NCBI GenBank assembly: GCA_021731625.1
Contig: JAKFXC010000007.1
Coordinates: 1-41,689 of the forward strand
Source of the DNA: Candidatus Omnitrophota bacterium
GTDB taxonomy: Bacteria > Omnitrophota > Gorgyraeia > Zapsychrales > Fredricksoniimonadaceae
Length of the DNA: 41,689 bases
Direction: 5' to 3'
Below, piece after piece: positions 8,371 through 17,362 of this stretch. Made by a program: the position numbers and the translations under genes. The notes beneath the pieces are model-generated. The model saw only the letters and a list, made by a program, of their open reading frames with translations. It ran no database searches and was not told the origin of the DNA. Position 1 is the first letter of the stretch, and each line of letters starts with the position of its first letter.

Positions 8371-10392
8371 ATGAGCGATTTTTTCTGGAGAAAACTCAAC
8401 CACATCGCCGGCTTCTTTGCGATTGGCGCCTTCTTTGCCCTGGCCGCCTTTATTTCCAATCTGGAGATCAAAGACCTCGACCTCTGGCTGCATCTGAAAA
8501 CGGGCAAGATCATTGTGGAAAGCGGAGCCGTGCCCAACCACGACGTGCTTTCCTCGACGATCGCCGGCAAATCCTGGCACAACCACGAATGGCTGTTCCA
8601 GGCGATTGTGTATCTGATCAAAAGCGCCTGGGGCTTTAACGCGCTGATCACCATGCAGTCGGTGGTGGTCTGCCTAACGTTTCTGGTGCTGCTCTACATC
8701 GGCTACCGCAGCGACCGTCAATGGCTCTCGGTGTTTGTCATGCTGCTTGTGCTCATGGTGTACCAGAGCCGTTTCACCATCCGCCCCGACATTTTCAGCC
8801 TGCTGTTTTTTGCCATCAACATGTATGTTCTGGCCATCCACCTGGACAAGCGCATCTCGATTTTGGTCCTCGCCCTGGTGCAGGTGTTGTGGGCCAACAT
8901 GCACGGGTTCTTTTTCTTTGGGCCTTTGCTCGTCCTCATTGCCATTGCCTCGGAGACCATCAAACGCAAAGTCCCGCTCCCGTACGAATGGAATAACATG
9001 GGCCGGTTGACCGACGAGGAATTTCGGCGCCTATGGATCATCCTCGGCGTCCTGCTGGGCATGTGCCTGCTTAACCCAGTGGGCCTGGAGGGGGCGCTGT
9101 ACCCGTTGAAAGTCTTGTTTCAGTCCGCCGGCGACAGCAAAATATTTTTCAAGCACATTTCCGAGCTGCAGCCGCCGTTTTCCTTCGGCCGCTTTGAGCA
9201 CATCCACTACAAGATCCTCATCCTCATTTCGTTTTTTTCATTTTTCTTTAACCGGCGCATGATCGACATCAGCGTGTTTTTGGTGTGGCTGGTGTTTTTG
9301 CTGTTTTCGCTGATAGCCATCCGCAACATGGTGTTCTTTGCCTGCGCCGCGTATCTGGTGATTTTGGTCAACAGCATGACCATCAACCTCGACGACATTG
9401 TGCCTTTTCGTTTTAGCAGCCCGAAATTTAAGGACATCACCGGGATCATGGCCAAAATTGCCCTGATCATCTGGATGGCCAGTTATGGGCAGGGCATGGC
9501 GGACAACGGCTATTTTGATTTCGACACGTTCGAGCGCAAGAGCGAATACGGGGGGGTGTCCAAGCGCAGCTTCCCCTACAAGGCGGTCGATTTCTTGAAT
9601 GCCAACAAGATCAAAGGCAATTTTTTTAATGATTTTAACAGCGGGGCTTATCTGGTGGGCCGCACCGTTCCCCGCATCAAAGTTTTTATCGACGGACGCA
9701 CCGAAGTGTACGGAGGGAAGTTCTTCGAGGACTACCTGGAAATCTGGTACAAGGGCAATAAAAAATCCTTCCAGGCCGCCGCAAAACGCTATTCCCTTAC
9801 GGGCGCGTTCTTAAACGGGGCCAACCAGCAGATCCCGCCCAAGGCGATACGGATGTTTAACGGGCTCAAGGATTGGAAGCTGGTGTATTTCGACGATGAC
9901 GCGATGATCTATTTAAAAAAATCGCCGCAGAACCAGCAACTCATCGACCGCTTTGCCATTGATTTGACAAAATGGAAAGCGCCGCGGTTTGATTTGCAAA
10001 AATTGGGCCCCAAGCGGGTCTCACCTTACCAATACATCCAGCGGGCCCGCTCGCTCATGGCCATCAAGCTCGACGGGCCGGCCCTGGAGGAACTCAAGAT
10101 CGCCCAAAGAATTGCCCCGGACACGGTGGAAATCTACCAGCTCATGGGCGACATCTACGGGCACCAGAAAAAATACCGCCTGGCCTTTGAGCATTTCCGC
10201 GTGGCCACCATGTATGCGCCCAACAAATACAACCGCAAAGGCCTGGCCTGGTCGTACCTGCAGCTTGGCAATTATGCCGCGGCCCTGGTGCAGTACGAAC
10301 GTTTGCTTGCTGAAAATCCCGGCGATGCTAAAATAGCGGAGCAAGTCAAAAAATTAAAGAAACGTCTGGGGCCTCCCGAAAAGAAGTCCTAG
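8371..10392 (+). CDS. Multi-pass membrane protein with C-terminal tetratricopeptide repeats, function unknown
   Basis: N-terminal DLDLWLHLKTGKIIVESGAVPNHDVLS plus many hydrophobic segments; C-terminal TPR-like APDTVEIYQLMGDIYGHQKKYRLAFEHFRVATMYAPN...LGNYAAALVQYERLLAENPGD. Confidence 0.75.
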   Translation: MSDFFWRKLNHIAGFFAIGAFFALAAFISNLEIKDLDLWLHLKTGKIIVESGAVPNHDVLSSTIAGKSWHNHEWLFQAIVYLIKSAWGFNALITMQSVVVCLTFLVLLYIGYRSDRQWLSVFVMLLVLMVYQSRFTIRPDIFSLLFFAINMYVLAIHLDKRISILVLALVQVLWANMHGFFFFGPLLVLIAIASETIKRKVPLPYEWNNMGRLTDEEFRRLWIILGVLLGMCLLNPVGLEGALYPLKVLFQSAGDSKIFFKHISELQPPFSFGRFEHIHYKILILISFFSFFFNRRMIDISVFLVWLVFLLFSLIAIRNMVFFACAAYLVILVNSMTINLDDIVPFRFSSPKFKDITGIMAKIALIIWMASYGQGMADNGYFDFDTFERKSEYGGVSKRSFPYKAVDFLNANKIKGNFFNDFNSGAYLVGRTVPRIKVFIDGRTEVYGGKFFEDYLEIWYKGNKKSFQAAAKRYSLTGAFLNGANQQIPPKAIRMFNGLKDWKLVYFDDDAMIYLKKSPQNQQLIDRFAIDLTKWKAPRFDLQKLGPKRVSPYQYIQRARSLMAIKLDGPALEELKIAQRIAPDTVEIYQLMGDIYGHQKKYRLAFEHFRVATMYAPNKYNRKGLAWSYLQLGNYAAALVQYERLLAENPGDAKIAEQVKKLKKRLGPPEKKS

Positions 10393-10406
10393 TCTTTAAA
10401 GAGCAT

Positions 10407-11612
10407 ATGCGTGAGATATTGACATTCATTCTGGCCGGCGGCAAAGGCGAGCGCCTGGACCCGCTGACCCGTGACCGGGCCAAACCGGCCGTGCCTTTCG
10501 GCGGCATTTACCGCATCGTGGATTTCCCGTTGTCGAATTGCGTCAACTCCGGGCTCCGCCGGATCTTTCTGCTCACTCAGTACAAGTCCTTTTCCCTGCA
10601 GCGGCACATTCTGGAGGGCTGGAACATTTATTCCAACCAGCTGGGTGAGTTTATCGACGTGGTGCCGGCCCAACAGCGCATTTCCAGCGACTGGTATTTG
10701 GGCACCGCCGACGCCATTTATCAAAACCTTAACATGATCAATGACTATGACCCGCGCCTGGTGCTGATCTTAGCCGGCGACCATGTCTATAAAATGGACT
10801 ATCGCCGCTTGATCGACCATCACCTCGAGAAGGGCGTGGACATGACCGTCGTGTGCATGGCCATGCCCAAGGAAGATTCGCTGCAATTCGGGGTGGTGGA
10901 GGTCAATGAGAAAAATCTGGTGGTCGGTTTTCAGGAGAAGCCGGCGCACCCGAAAGTCATCCCAACTGACCCCGGCGCCATTTTCGGCTCCATGGGGATT
11001 TATTTGTTCGATGCGGACGTGCTGCGCAAGGAACTGAAAATCGACGCCGACAAAAAAGATTCCGGCCACGATTTCGGAAAAAATATCATCCCGCAGATGG
11101 TGGCCAAAAAGTTAAAAGTGGGCGCCTACGATTTCGCCAAGGAAAACCCCGTCGGAAATTACTGGCGCGACATTGGGACCCGGGACTCGTATTACCAGGC
11201 CAACATGGACCTGCTCGGCCGCAGCCCCAAATTTAATATTTACGACAAGGGCTGGCCTCTGCGCACACACCACCACCATTACCCGCCCCTGCGGGCCTAC
11301 ACCACCGGCAAGGAGCCCGGCCGCATCGTGGATTCTTTGGTCGCCGGAGGCTGTGTTTTGGAAAGTGCCGAAATCGAGCATTCGGTGGTGTCGCAAAATG
11401 TGTGCATCGGCGACAGCGCCTCCATCAATCATTCCGTCATCATGGACGGGGTCAACATCGGCAAAGGCGCCAAAATCCGGAATGCCATCATCGACAAAGA
11501 CGTGGACATCCCCGCCAATGCCAAAATCGGTTTCGATGCCGAGAAGGACCGCAGCCGTTTTGTGCTGACCACATCCGGCATTGTTATTGTTGCTAAGAAA
11601 ACGCCTTTATGA
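10407..11612 (+). CDS. glgC: Glucose-1-phosphate adenylyltransferase
   Basis: LAGGKGERLDPLTRDRAKPAVPFGGIYRIVDFPLSNCVNSG; GTADAIYQNL; LAGDHVYKMDY; left-handed beta-helix C-terminus. Confidence 0.96.
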   Translation: MREILTFILAGGKGERLDPLTRDRAKPAVPFGGIYRIVDFPLSNCVNSGLRRIFLLTQYKSFSLQRHILEGWNIYSNQLGEFIDVVPAQQRISSDWYLGTADAIYQNLNMINDYDPRLVLILAGDHVYKMDYRRLIDHHLEKGVDMTVVCMAMPKEDSLQFGVVEVNEKNLVVGFQEKPAHPKVIPTDPGAIFGSMGIYLFDADVLRKELKIDADKKDSGHDFGKNIIPQMVAKKLKVGAYDFAKENPVGNYWRDIGTRDSYYQANMDLLGRSPKFNIYDKGWPLRTHHHHYPPLRAYTTGKEPGRIVDSLVAGGCVLESAEIEHSVVSQNVCIGDSASINHSVIMDGVNIGKGAKIRNAIIDKDVDIPANAKIGFDAEKDRSRFVLTTSGIVIVAKKTPL

Positions 11613-11625
11613 TAGTTTGGTGCCC

Positions 11626-12822
11626 ATGATTGTCCGTCCTAAAATCCGCGGTTTCATCTGCACGACCGCGCATCCCGTCGGCTGCGCCCAAAACGTGCAG
11701 GAGCAGATCGATTTCGTCAAATCCAAAGGCCCCATCACCGGCGGCCCCAAGAAGTGTCTGGTGCTCGGCTCCTCCAACGGGTATGGTTTGGCCTCCCGCA
11801 TCACCGCGGCCTTTGGCTGCGGCGCAGCGACGATGGGGGTCTTTTTTGAGCGGGAGTCCGACGGCAAGCGCACGGCCACGGCCGGCTGGTACAACTCCGT
11901 CGGCTTTGATGCCGCGGCCCGCCAGGCTGGCTTATACGCCAAGAGCATCAACGGCGATGCCTTTTCCGACGAGGTCCGCCAAGAAGTCGGCGCCCTGATC
12001 AAAAGAGATTTGCGGCAGGTCGATTGCGTGATTTATTCCCTGGCTGCGCCCCGACGGCTGGAGCCTAAGACCGGCACCCTCTTTAAGTCGGTCCTTAAAC
12101 CTAAAGGCAAGCCCTATACCAATAAGACCATTGAATTTGAACACAACGCCGTTACCAACCTCACCCTGGAGGCCGCCACCGACGAAGAAGTGGCCCACAC
12201 GGTCAAGGTCATGGGCGGGGAGGACTGGGAGCTGTGGATCAATGCGCTGCAGAAAGAAAATTTGCTGGCTCCCCAGGCCGTCACGGTGGCGTACACCTAC
12301 ATCGGCCCTGAAATCACCACCGCTGTCTACCGCAACGGCACCATAGGCGCCGCCAAAGACCATTTGGAATTGACCGGCCGGCAGATGGATGAGCGTCTCA
12401 AGAAAATCGGCGGCCGGGCCCTGGTGTCCGCCAATAAGGCCTTGGTCACCCAGTCGAGCTCCGCCATTCCGTTTATTCCCCTATATTTTACCTTGCTGAT
12501 GAAGGTGATGAAACACAAAGGGGTGCATGAAAATTGCATCGAGCAAATGCACCGCCTGTTCCGGGAACGGCTGTTCAATAATCGCCCGCTGCAGCAAATC
12601 CCGGTCGACAGCCAGGGCCGGGTGCGCATCGACGATCTGGAAATGCGCCCAGATGTGCAGGCCGAGGTCAATAAACTGTGGGCGATCGTCAGCAGCGACA
12701 ATGTCCGGCAGATCGCCGATGTGGATGGCTACAACGACGATTTTTTGCGTTTGTTCGGGTTTAACCTCAAGGGCGTCGACTATGACGCCGATGTCCAGAT
12801 CGAGATCCCGCTGCTTGCCTAA
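11626..12822 (+). CDS. fabV: Enoyl-[ACP] reductase FabV / trans-2-enoyl-CoA reductase
   Basis: MIVRPKIRGFICTTAHPVGCAQNVQEQI; KCLVLGSSNGYGLASRI; CVIYSLAAPRR; start taken at 11626 (internal ATG) rather than 11581, which overlaps glgC. Confidence 0.94.
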   Translation: MIVRPKIRGFICTTAHPVGCAQNVQEQIDFVKSKGPITGGPKKCLVLGSSNGYGLASRITAAFGCGAATMGVFFERESDGKRTATAGWYNSVGFDAAARQAGLYAKSINGDAFSDEVRQEVGALIKRDLRQVDCVIYSLAAPRRLEPKTGTLFKSVLKPKGKPYTNKTIEFEHNAVTNLTLEAATDEEVAHTVKVMGGEDWELWINALQKENLLAPQAVTVAYTYIGPEITTAVYRNGTIGAAKDHLELTGRQMDERLKKIGGRALVSANKALVTQSSSAIPFIPLYFTLLMKVMKHKGVHENCIEQMHRLFRERLFNNRPLQQIPVDSQGRVRIDDLEMRPDVQAEVNKLWAIVSSDNVRQIADVDGYNDDFLRLFGFNLKGVDYDADVQIEIPLLA

Positions 12823-12866
12823 AAAGAGAGGCAAGAGATGGCATCATAAAACAACAAGGAGACAAG

Positions 12867-13025
12867 ATGGCTTATCAAGACGGTTATGACAGAGGTCCAA
12901 GAGAGATGCACAAAGCAGTGTGTTCAGAATGCAAAAAAGAGTGCGAGGTCCCTTTCAAACCAAGGGGCGACCGTCCAATCTATTGCAAAGAGTGCTATTC
13001 CAAACGGAAAGATAGCGGTCGTTAA
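12867..13025 (+). CDS. 52-aa CxxC-x17-CxxC zinc-ribbon protein (absent from supplied ORF track)
   Basis: Manual translation MAYQDGYDRGPREMHKAVCSECKKECEVPFKPRGDRPIYCKECYSKRKDSGR; strong SD AAGGAG upstream of ATG 12867. Confidence 0.88.
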   Translation: MAYQDGYDRGPREMHKAVCSECKKECEVPFKPRGDRPIYCKECYSKRKDSGR

Positions 13026-14004
13026 AAGCAGCGCTGCAGATTTAACCCTCCAGCTGAAACGCGCCTTCGATCATCGCAGGACCTTGAAACTGGACAGCAA
13101 CGCCGTGCGGTTAGTCAACAGCCGCGGGGACGGTCTTGAAGGGTTGATTATTGACCGTTTCTATCGGCATGTCGCCGTTTACATTCTCAATGCCCGCTGG
13201 CAGTCGCAACAGAAGACCATCAGCGAGGCGTTGCGCGAAAATTTTGACGTGGATTATCTCGTTTTCAAGGATCGCACCGGCTGTAGCACCGGCTCCGGAT
13301 CGGCAAGCGCGCCTCCAAAAGCCGTAGAGCCCATCGGCCAGGGAAAGTCCCAGACCATCATCGAGGAACATGGCCTGCGTTTTCAGGTGGACCTAAACGA
13401 CCATCTGAACGCCGGTTTGTTTCTGGATATGCGCAAAAACCGCAAGCTGGTGGCTTTTTACGCCAAGGGCCGGAGGGTGCTTAACTGTTTCGCGTACACG
13501 TGTTCATTCGGGGTGTATTGCCGGAAATTCGGCGCCTCTCGGGTGAGTAACGTCGACATCAGTGCCAAATTTTTGCAAAAAGGCAAGGACAACTACCGCC
13601 TCAACAATTTGCCTGAGGGACCCGGCGAGTTTGTCCGCGATCACGCGGTCCTTTACCTGGAGCGGGCCGCCAAACGCAAAGACGTCTTCGATATCATTAT
13701 CCTGGACCCTCCTTCATTCGCGCGGTATGAGGGAACGGTCTTTAGTGTTAAGAAAGACATGCCGCTGCTTATCGACAAGGCACTGCGGGCCCTGACCCCG
13801 GAGGGCATGCTGTTTATTTCTACCAACTTAAGTACGATTCCCCGCGCCAAGCTGGAAGAGTGGGCCCACATCGCGGCCAAGAAGATGGGACGTAAAATCG
13901 TTGAGGTCAACCGCCTGGGCCAGGACCTGGATTTCCGGGAGAGCGGGGCCATGAAGGAAAGCTTCCTGTCCGCCATCCTGGTTAAAACTACCATGAAATT
14001 TTAA
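12886..14004 (+). CDS. Class I SAM-dependent rRNA methyltransferase, RlmI-like (start uncertain; conserved region begins about 13045)
   Basis: LVNSRGDGLEGLIIDRF; LNDHLNAGLFLDMRKNRKLV; VLNCFAYTCSFGVY; IILDPPSFAR; first about 45 residues overlap the zinc-ribbon gene in another frame and look spurious. Confidence 0.85.
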   Translation: MTEVQERCTKQCVQNAKKSARSLSNQGATVQSIAKSAIPNGKIAVVKSSAADLTLQLKRAFDHRRTLKLDSNAVRLVNSRGDGLEGLIIDRFYRHVAVYILNARWQSQQKTISEALRENFDVDYLVFKDRTGCSTGSGSASAPPKAVEPIGQGKSQTIIEEHGLRFQVDLNDHLNAGLFLDMRKNRKLVAFYAKGRRVLNCFAYTCSFGVYCRKFGASRVSNVDISAKFLQKGKDNYRLNNLPEGPGEFVRDHAVLYLERAAKRKDVFDIIILDPPSFARYEGTVFSVKKDMPLLIDKALRALTPEGMLFISTNLSTIPRAKLEEWAHIAAKKMGRKIVEVNRLGQDLDFRESGAMKESFLSAILVKTTMKF

Positions 14005-14194
14005 CTCGACCCCCCGCATTTCATTCCTTCCTTTTTTAAGCCATTTGTGATATATTGTTTTTTTTCTAACCCCCTCTCGCCTCTATGGTTAATGCGTTTA
14101 GCGGTAATTTTTTTGATATTAAAAGATTTTAATGGGCTTTTCATCATGGCTTAATCGCTTTTTTGATATTTTGTCCGCGCCTAACTACGTATAT

Positions 14195-15310
14195 ATGAAA
14201 ATTTTATATTTAATTATTATATGTGCGGTGCTTTTGACCAGCTTTCCTACGCAATCCTCCGCGGACGTGCACTGGCTGCTGGGGGGGGAAATTCGGGAAA
14301 CGTATACTGACAATGTGACGTACACCAAAAATGATCCTATCCGCGATGCCGTCACGGGGATTTCCCTCCTAGGCGGGGCTAAATATGAGGGCAAAAACAC
14401 CTATCTGGATGTTAAGGGCCGGGTGACCCAAAATATTTACGCCAGCCATTCCGAATTCAACAATATTTCCGAAGATATATACGTGTCCTGGCACCACGAT
14501 TTAACTCCCTACGATGGCTTCACGGTCCGCGACACCTTCCAGCACGGGGAGGACCCTTTTAATTTTGAATCGGCATTCGGGCGCACCAGCGGAAGATACT
14601 CCTTTTCCCACAATTATTTAGACATGTCCTACGCGCGGATCCTGTCCAAACAGTGGACGGCAAAGCTAAACTACCGGCAATTCAACGATAACTATTCCCG
14701 CAGCGACATCAGCGACTCGGTGCAATACAGCCCCGGCGTGGAAACTATTTATGAATTTGATTCCGCCCATCAGGCCTTACTCAGTTATGATTTCGATCAC
14801 CGGACTTTTGACCCCGGCGAATCCGCGTCAACCCACACGGTTTCCACCGGATACCGCCATTATTTGACCAATCAATGGGTGGTGGAATTAAAACCGGGGG
14901 TGAGTTTGATAGACTCGTATTCGGGACGGCATTACACCAAACCCCGGTACGAGGCTTCTTTGACCGAGATTGTCGATAAGAACACCACATTCAAAGTCAA
15001 ATATGTCCAGTCCTATGCTCCCACGTCTTATAATCAAGACATTTTCAACAGCTGGCGCTGGGTGGGAGAGGCCACTAAGCAATTGAGCGATCTCTTAATC
15101 GGCCGTGTGTCGGCCTTTTTCGGCAAAGGGGAGTATGTGGCCTCGGAAATCCGGGACAAACTCATCGGCGCCAACGTCAACATCGAGTATGCGTTGACCA
15201 AACATTCGGACCTCTTTTTGAGTTACTCGCTCGAGCGCACCGATTCTAACACCGACACCCGGGACTACACGCGCAACATGGTCACGGCAGGGATAAAATT
15301 TTCTTTTTAA
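14195..15310 (+). CDS. Outer-membrane beta-barrel protein of the polysaccharide cluster
   Basis: Signal peptide MKILYLIIICAVLLTSFPTQSSA then alternating amphipathic strands and C-terminal aromatic residue (...MVTAGIKFSF). Confidence 0.78.
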   Translation: MKILYLIIICAVLLTSFPTQSSADVHWLLGGEIRETYTDNVTYTKNDPIRDAVTGISLLGGAKYEGKNTYLDVKGRVTQNIYASHSEFNNISEDIYVSWHHDLTPYDGFTVRDTFQHGEDPFNFESAFGRTSGRYSFSHNYLDMSYARILSKQWTAKLNYRQFNDNYSRSDISDSVQYSPGVETIYEFDSAHQALLSYDFDHRTFDPGESASTHTVSTGYRHYLTNQWVVELKPGVSLIDSYSGRHYTKPRYEASLTEIVDKNTTFKVKYVQSYAPTSYNQDIFNSWRWVGEATKQLSDLLIGRVSAFFGKGEYVASEIRDKLIGANVNIEYALTKHSDLFLSYSLERTDSNTDTRDYTRNMVTAGIKFSF

Positions 15311-15311
15311 T

Positions 15312-16736
15312 ATGCTGAAACAATACGCCCAAATCTTGCGCTGGCTCATAATCCTGACCGATTGTTTTCTGATGGGAGTGGCTTTCTTCTTGGCGTATCA
15401 CGCCCGCCGGCATTGGTTTCTTGATTTCTTCCCCTATAACCTGTACTTCTTAAAAGTCTATTTATGGATTTTGCCGACGGTGATCATCCTGTGGGCCTTC
15501 TTTCTGTATTCTTTCGGGATGTACCAATCCTTCCGGTTAAAGAAGCTGCGCTCTATGATCTGGTTGATCATTAAGAGCGGGATCATGACATTTGTGATTT
15601 TTTCCGCCGCGGCCTACATCTTTAAAATCGAAAATATCAGCCGTTCGTTCGTGTGTTTGTTTTTTGCCACCACCACGCTCATCTTGATCGTAGAGAAAAT
15701 AGTCCTCATCGCCTTTTTCCGTTTCCTTCGCACCAAAGGGTTTAATTTCCGCAACATTTTGGTCGTCGGCACCGGCCGTCGGGCCCAGCGTTTTATCAAA
15801 TATTTGCACCAGCACCGCGAACTGGGTCTTAAGGTCATGGGTTTGGTGGATGAAGACGTCCAGCGGCAGGGGGCCATGGTGCAGGACCTTGTGGTGTTAG
15901 GGGGCCTTAGCGATGTCCCGCGCATTTTACGGGATCATGTGGTCGATTACGTGGTTTTTATTGTGCCTCGGGCCTCCCTCAATAAAATCGAGCCGGCCCT
16001 CAAGTATTGCGAGCTGGTCGGGGTTTCAGCCAGCGTGGCCATGGATTTTTTCAATTTGAAGTTCACCAGCGGCAAAGACACCAACATTTTAGGCATCCCC
16101 ATGGTGACGTTTGAACCCACCCCCCACAGCGTGTCGGCGTTGCTGCTTAAACGCTTGTTGGACGTGGCGATCTCCCTGACCGCGCTGGTAGTCATTATGC
16201 CGGTCTACTTTTTGGTGGCCCTGCTCATTAAATGCACCTCGCCCGGGCCGGTGTATTTTTGCCAGGAACGCATCGGTTTAAACGGTCGCAAATTCAAACT
16301 CTACAAGTTCCGCACCATGGACATCCACGCTGAAAAGCAATTAAAAAATCTCATGGCCTTCAATGAAATGTCTGGCCCGGCCTTTAAAATGGACAAAGAC
16401 CCACGGGTCACCTCCGTCGGCCGTCTGCTGCGCAAGTACAGTCTGGACGAGTTGCCGCAGTTATGGAATGTGTTTCACGGGGACATGAGTTTGGTCGGTC
16501 CCCGGCCGCCGCTGGAGCGGGAAGTCAAGCAGTACGACCCCTGGCACACCCGCCGGCTCAGCATGCGCCCCGGCATCACCTGCTATTGGCAGATCAAGGG
16601 CCGCAACCGCATCAGCGATTTTGACCAATGGGTGAAGATGGATTTGGAATACATCGACAATTGGTCCTTGATGCTCGACGTGAAAATCCTCTTAAAAACT
16701 ATCCCAGCCGTGTTATCAACCTCCGGAGCCAAATGA
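15312..16736 (+). CDS. Exopolysaccharide polyprenyl glycosylphosphotransferase (WbaP/WcaJ-type initiating transferase)
   Basis: RLLDVAISLTALVVIMPVY...KCTSPGPVYFCQERIGLNGRKFKLYKFRTM...SLDELPQLWNVFHGDMSLVGPRPPLEREV...RPGITCYWQIKGRN. Confidence 0.96.
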   Translation: MLKQYAQILRWLIILTDCFLMGVAFFLAYHARRHWFLDFFPYNLYFLKVYLWILPTVIILWAFFLYSFGMYQSFRLKKLRSMIWLIIKSGIMTFVIFSAAAYIFKIENISRSFVCLFFATTTLILIVEKIVLIAFFRFLRTKGFNFRNILVVGTGRRAQRFIKYLHQHRELGLKVMGLVDEDVQRQGAMVQDLVVLGGLSDVPRILRDHVVDYVVFIVPRASLNKIEPALKYCELVGVSASVAMDFFNLKFTSGKDTNILGIPMVTFEPTPHSVSALLLKRLLDVAISLTALVVIMPVYFLVALLIKCTSPGPVYFCQERIGLNGRKFKLYKFRTMDIHAEKQLKNLMAFNEMSGPAFKMDKDPRVTSVGRLLRKYSLDELPQLWNVFHGDMSLVGPRPPLEREVKQYDPWHTRRLSMRPGITCYWQIKGRNRISDFDQWVKMDLEYIDNWSLMLDVKILLKTIPAVLSTSGAK

Positions 16737-17362
16737 AGCCACTGACAATTGCCTTTGTTGCCATGATGTTGTGCATTCCTGTCACGCGGGCCGTTGAACC
16801 TGCCCCTATTGAATTGCAGAAGATCACCGTCCGTCCTGACGCCATGGAGGCCTTGCCGGTGGGGGAGTACACGGTCGGGATCGACGACATTTTGGCTGTC
16901 AACGTGCTTCAGCCGGAACAAATTTTTAATGAGTGTATTGTGTCGCCGGACGGGTCCATCGCCTTTCCATATATCGGCAGCGTGATGGTCAAGGGCTTGA
17001 CCATCAACCAGGTCCAGGAAGAGGTCCAGCGCCGCCTCTCCGACGGCTACTTAAAATACCCGTCGGTGGTGGTGTCTTTGAAAGAGTCCCGCAGCCGCAA
17101 ATTTTTTGTGTACGGCGAGGTCATCAAGCCCGGGCCTTATCCCATGGACGAGAACACCACCGTACTGCGGGCGATCTCCATTGCCGGCGGGTTCACCCGT
17201 TTCGGGTCGGCCAGCCGGGTAAAAGTTTTGCGGCCTAAAAAACAGGGCTCCGGTTATGAGACCATCCAGGTTAAGATCAAATCGGTCATGGAAGGGGATT
17301 CCAGCGCCGATGTGGCACTCACGTCCGGGGACATTGTGGTAGTTTCGGAGGGCATTTTATGA
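16733..17362 (+). CDS. Polysaccharide export protein, Wza-like (poly_export + SLBB)
   Basis: Signal peptide MKPLTIAFVAMMLCIPVTRA; YTVGIDDILAVNVLQPEQIFNECIVSPDGSIAFPYIGSVMVKGLTINQVQEEV; FFVYGEVIKPGPYPMDENTTVLRAISIAGGF; ATGA overlap. Confidence 0.93.
   Translation: MKPLTIAFVAMMLCIPVTRAVEPAPIELQKITVRPDAMEALPVGEYTVGIDDILAVNVLQPEQIFNECIVSPDGSIAFPYIGSVMVKGLTINQVQEEVQRRLSDGYLKYPSVVVSLKESRSRKFFVYGEVIKPGPYPMDENTTVLRAISIAGGFTRFGSASRVKVLRPKKQGSGYETIQVKIKSVMEGDSSADVALTSGDIVVVSEGIL

Noticed and set aside
11932-12363. Minus-strand 143-aa ORF and other antisense ORFs within fabV/glgC
   Set aside because: Antisense shadows of well-identified genes; low-complexity composition typical of codon-bias artefacts.
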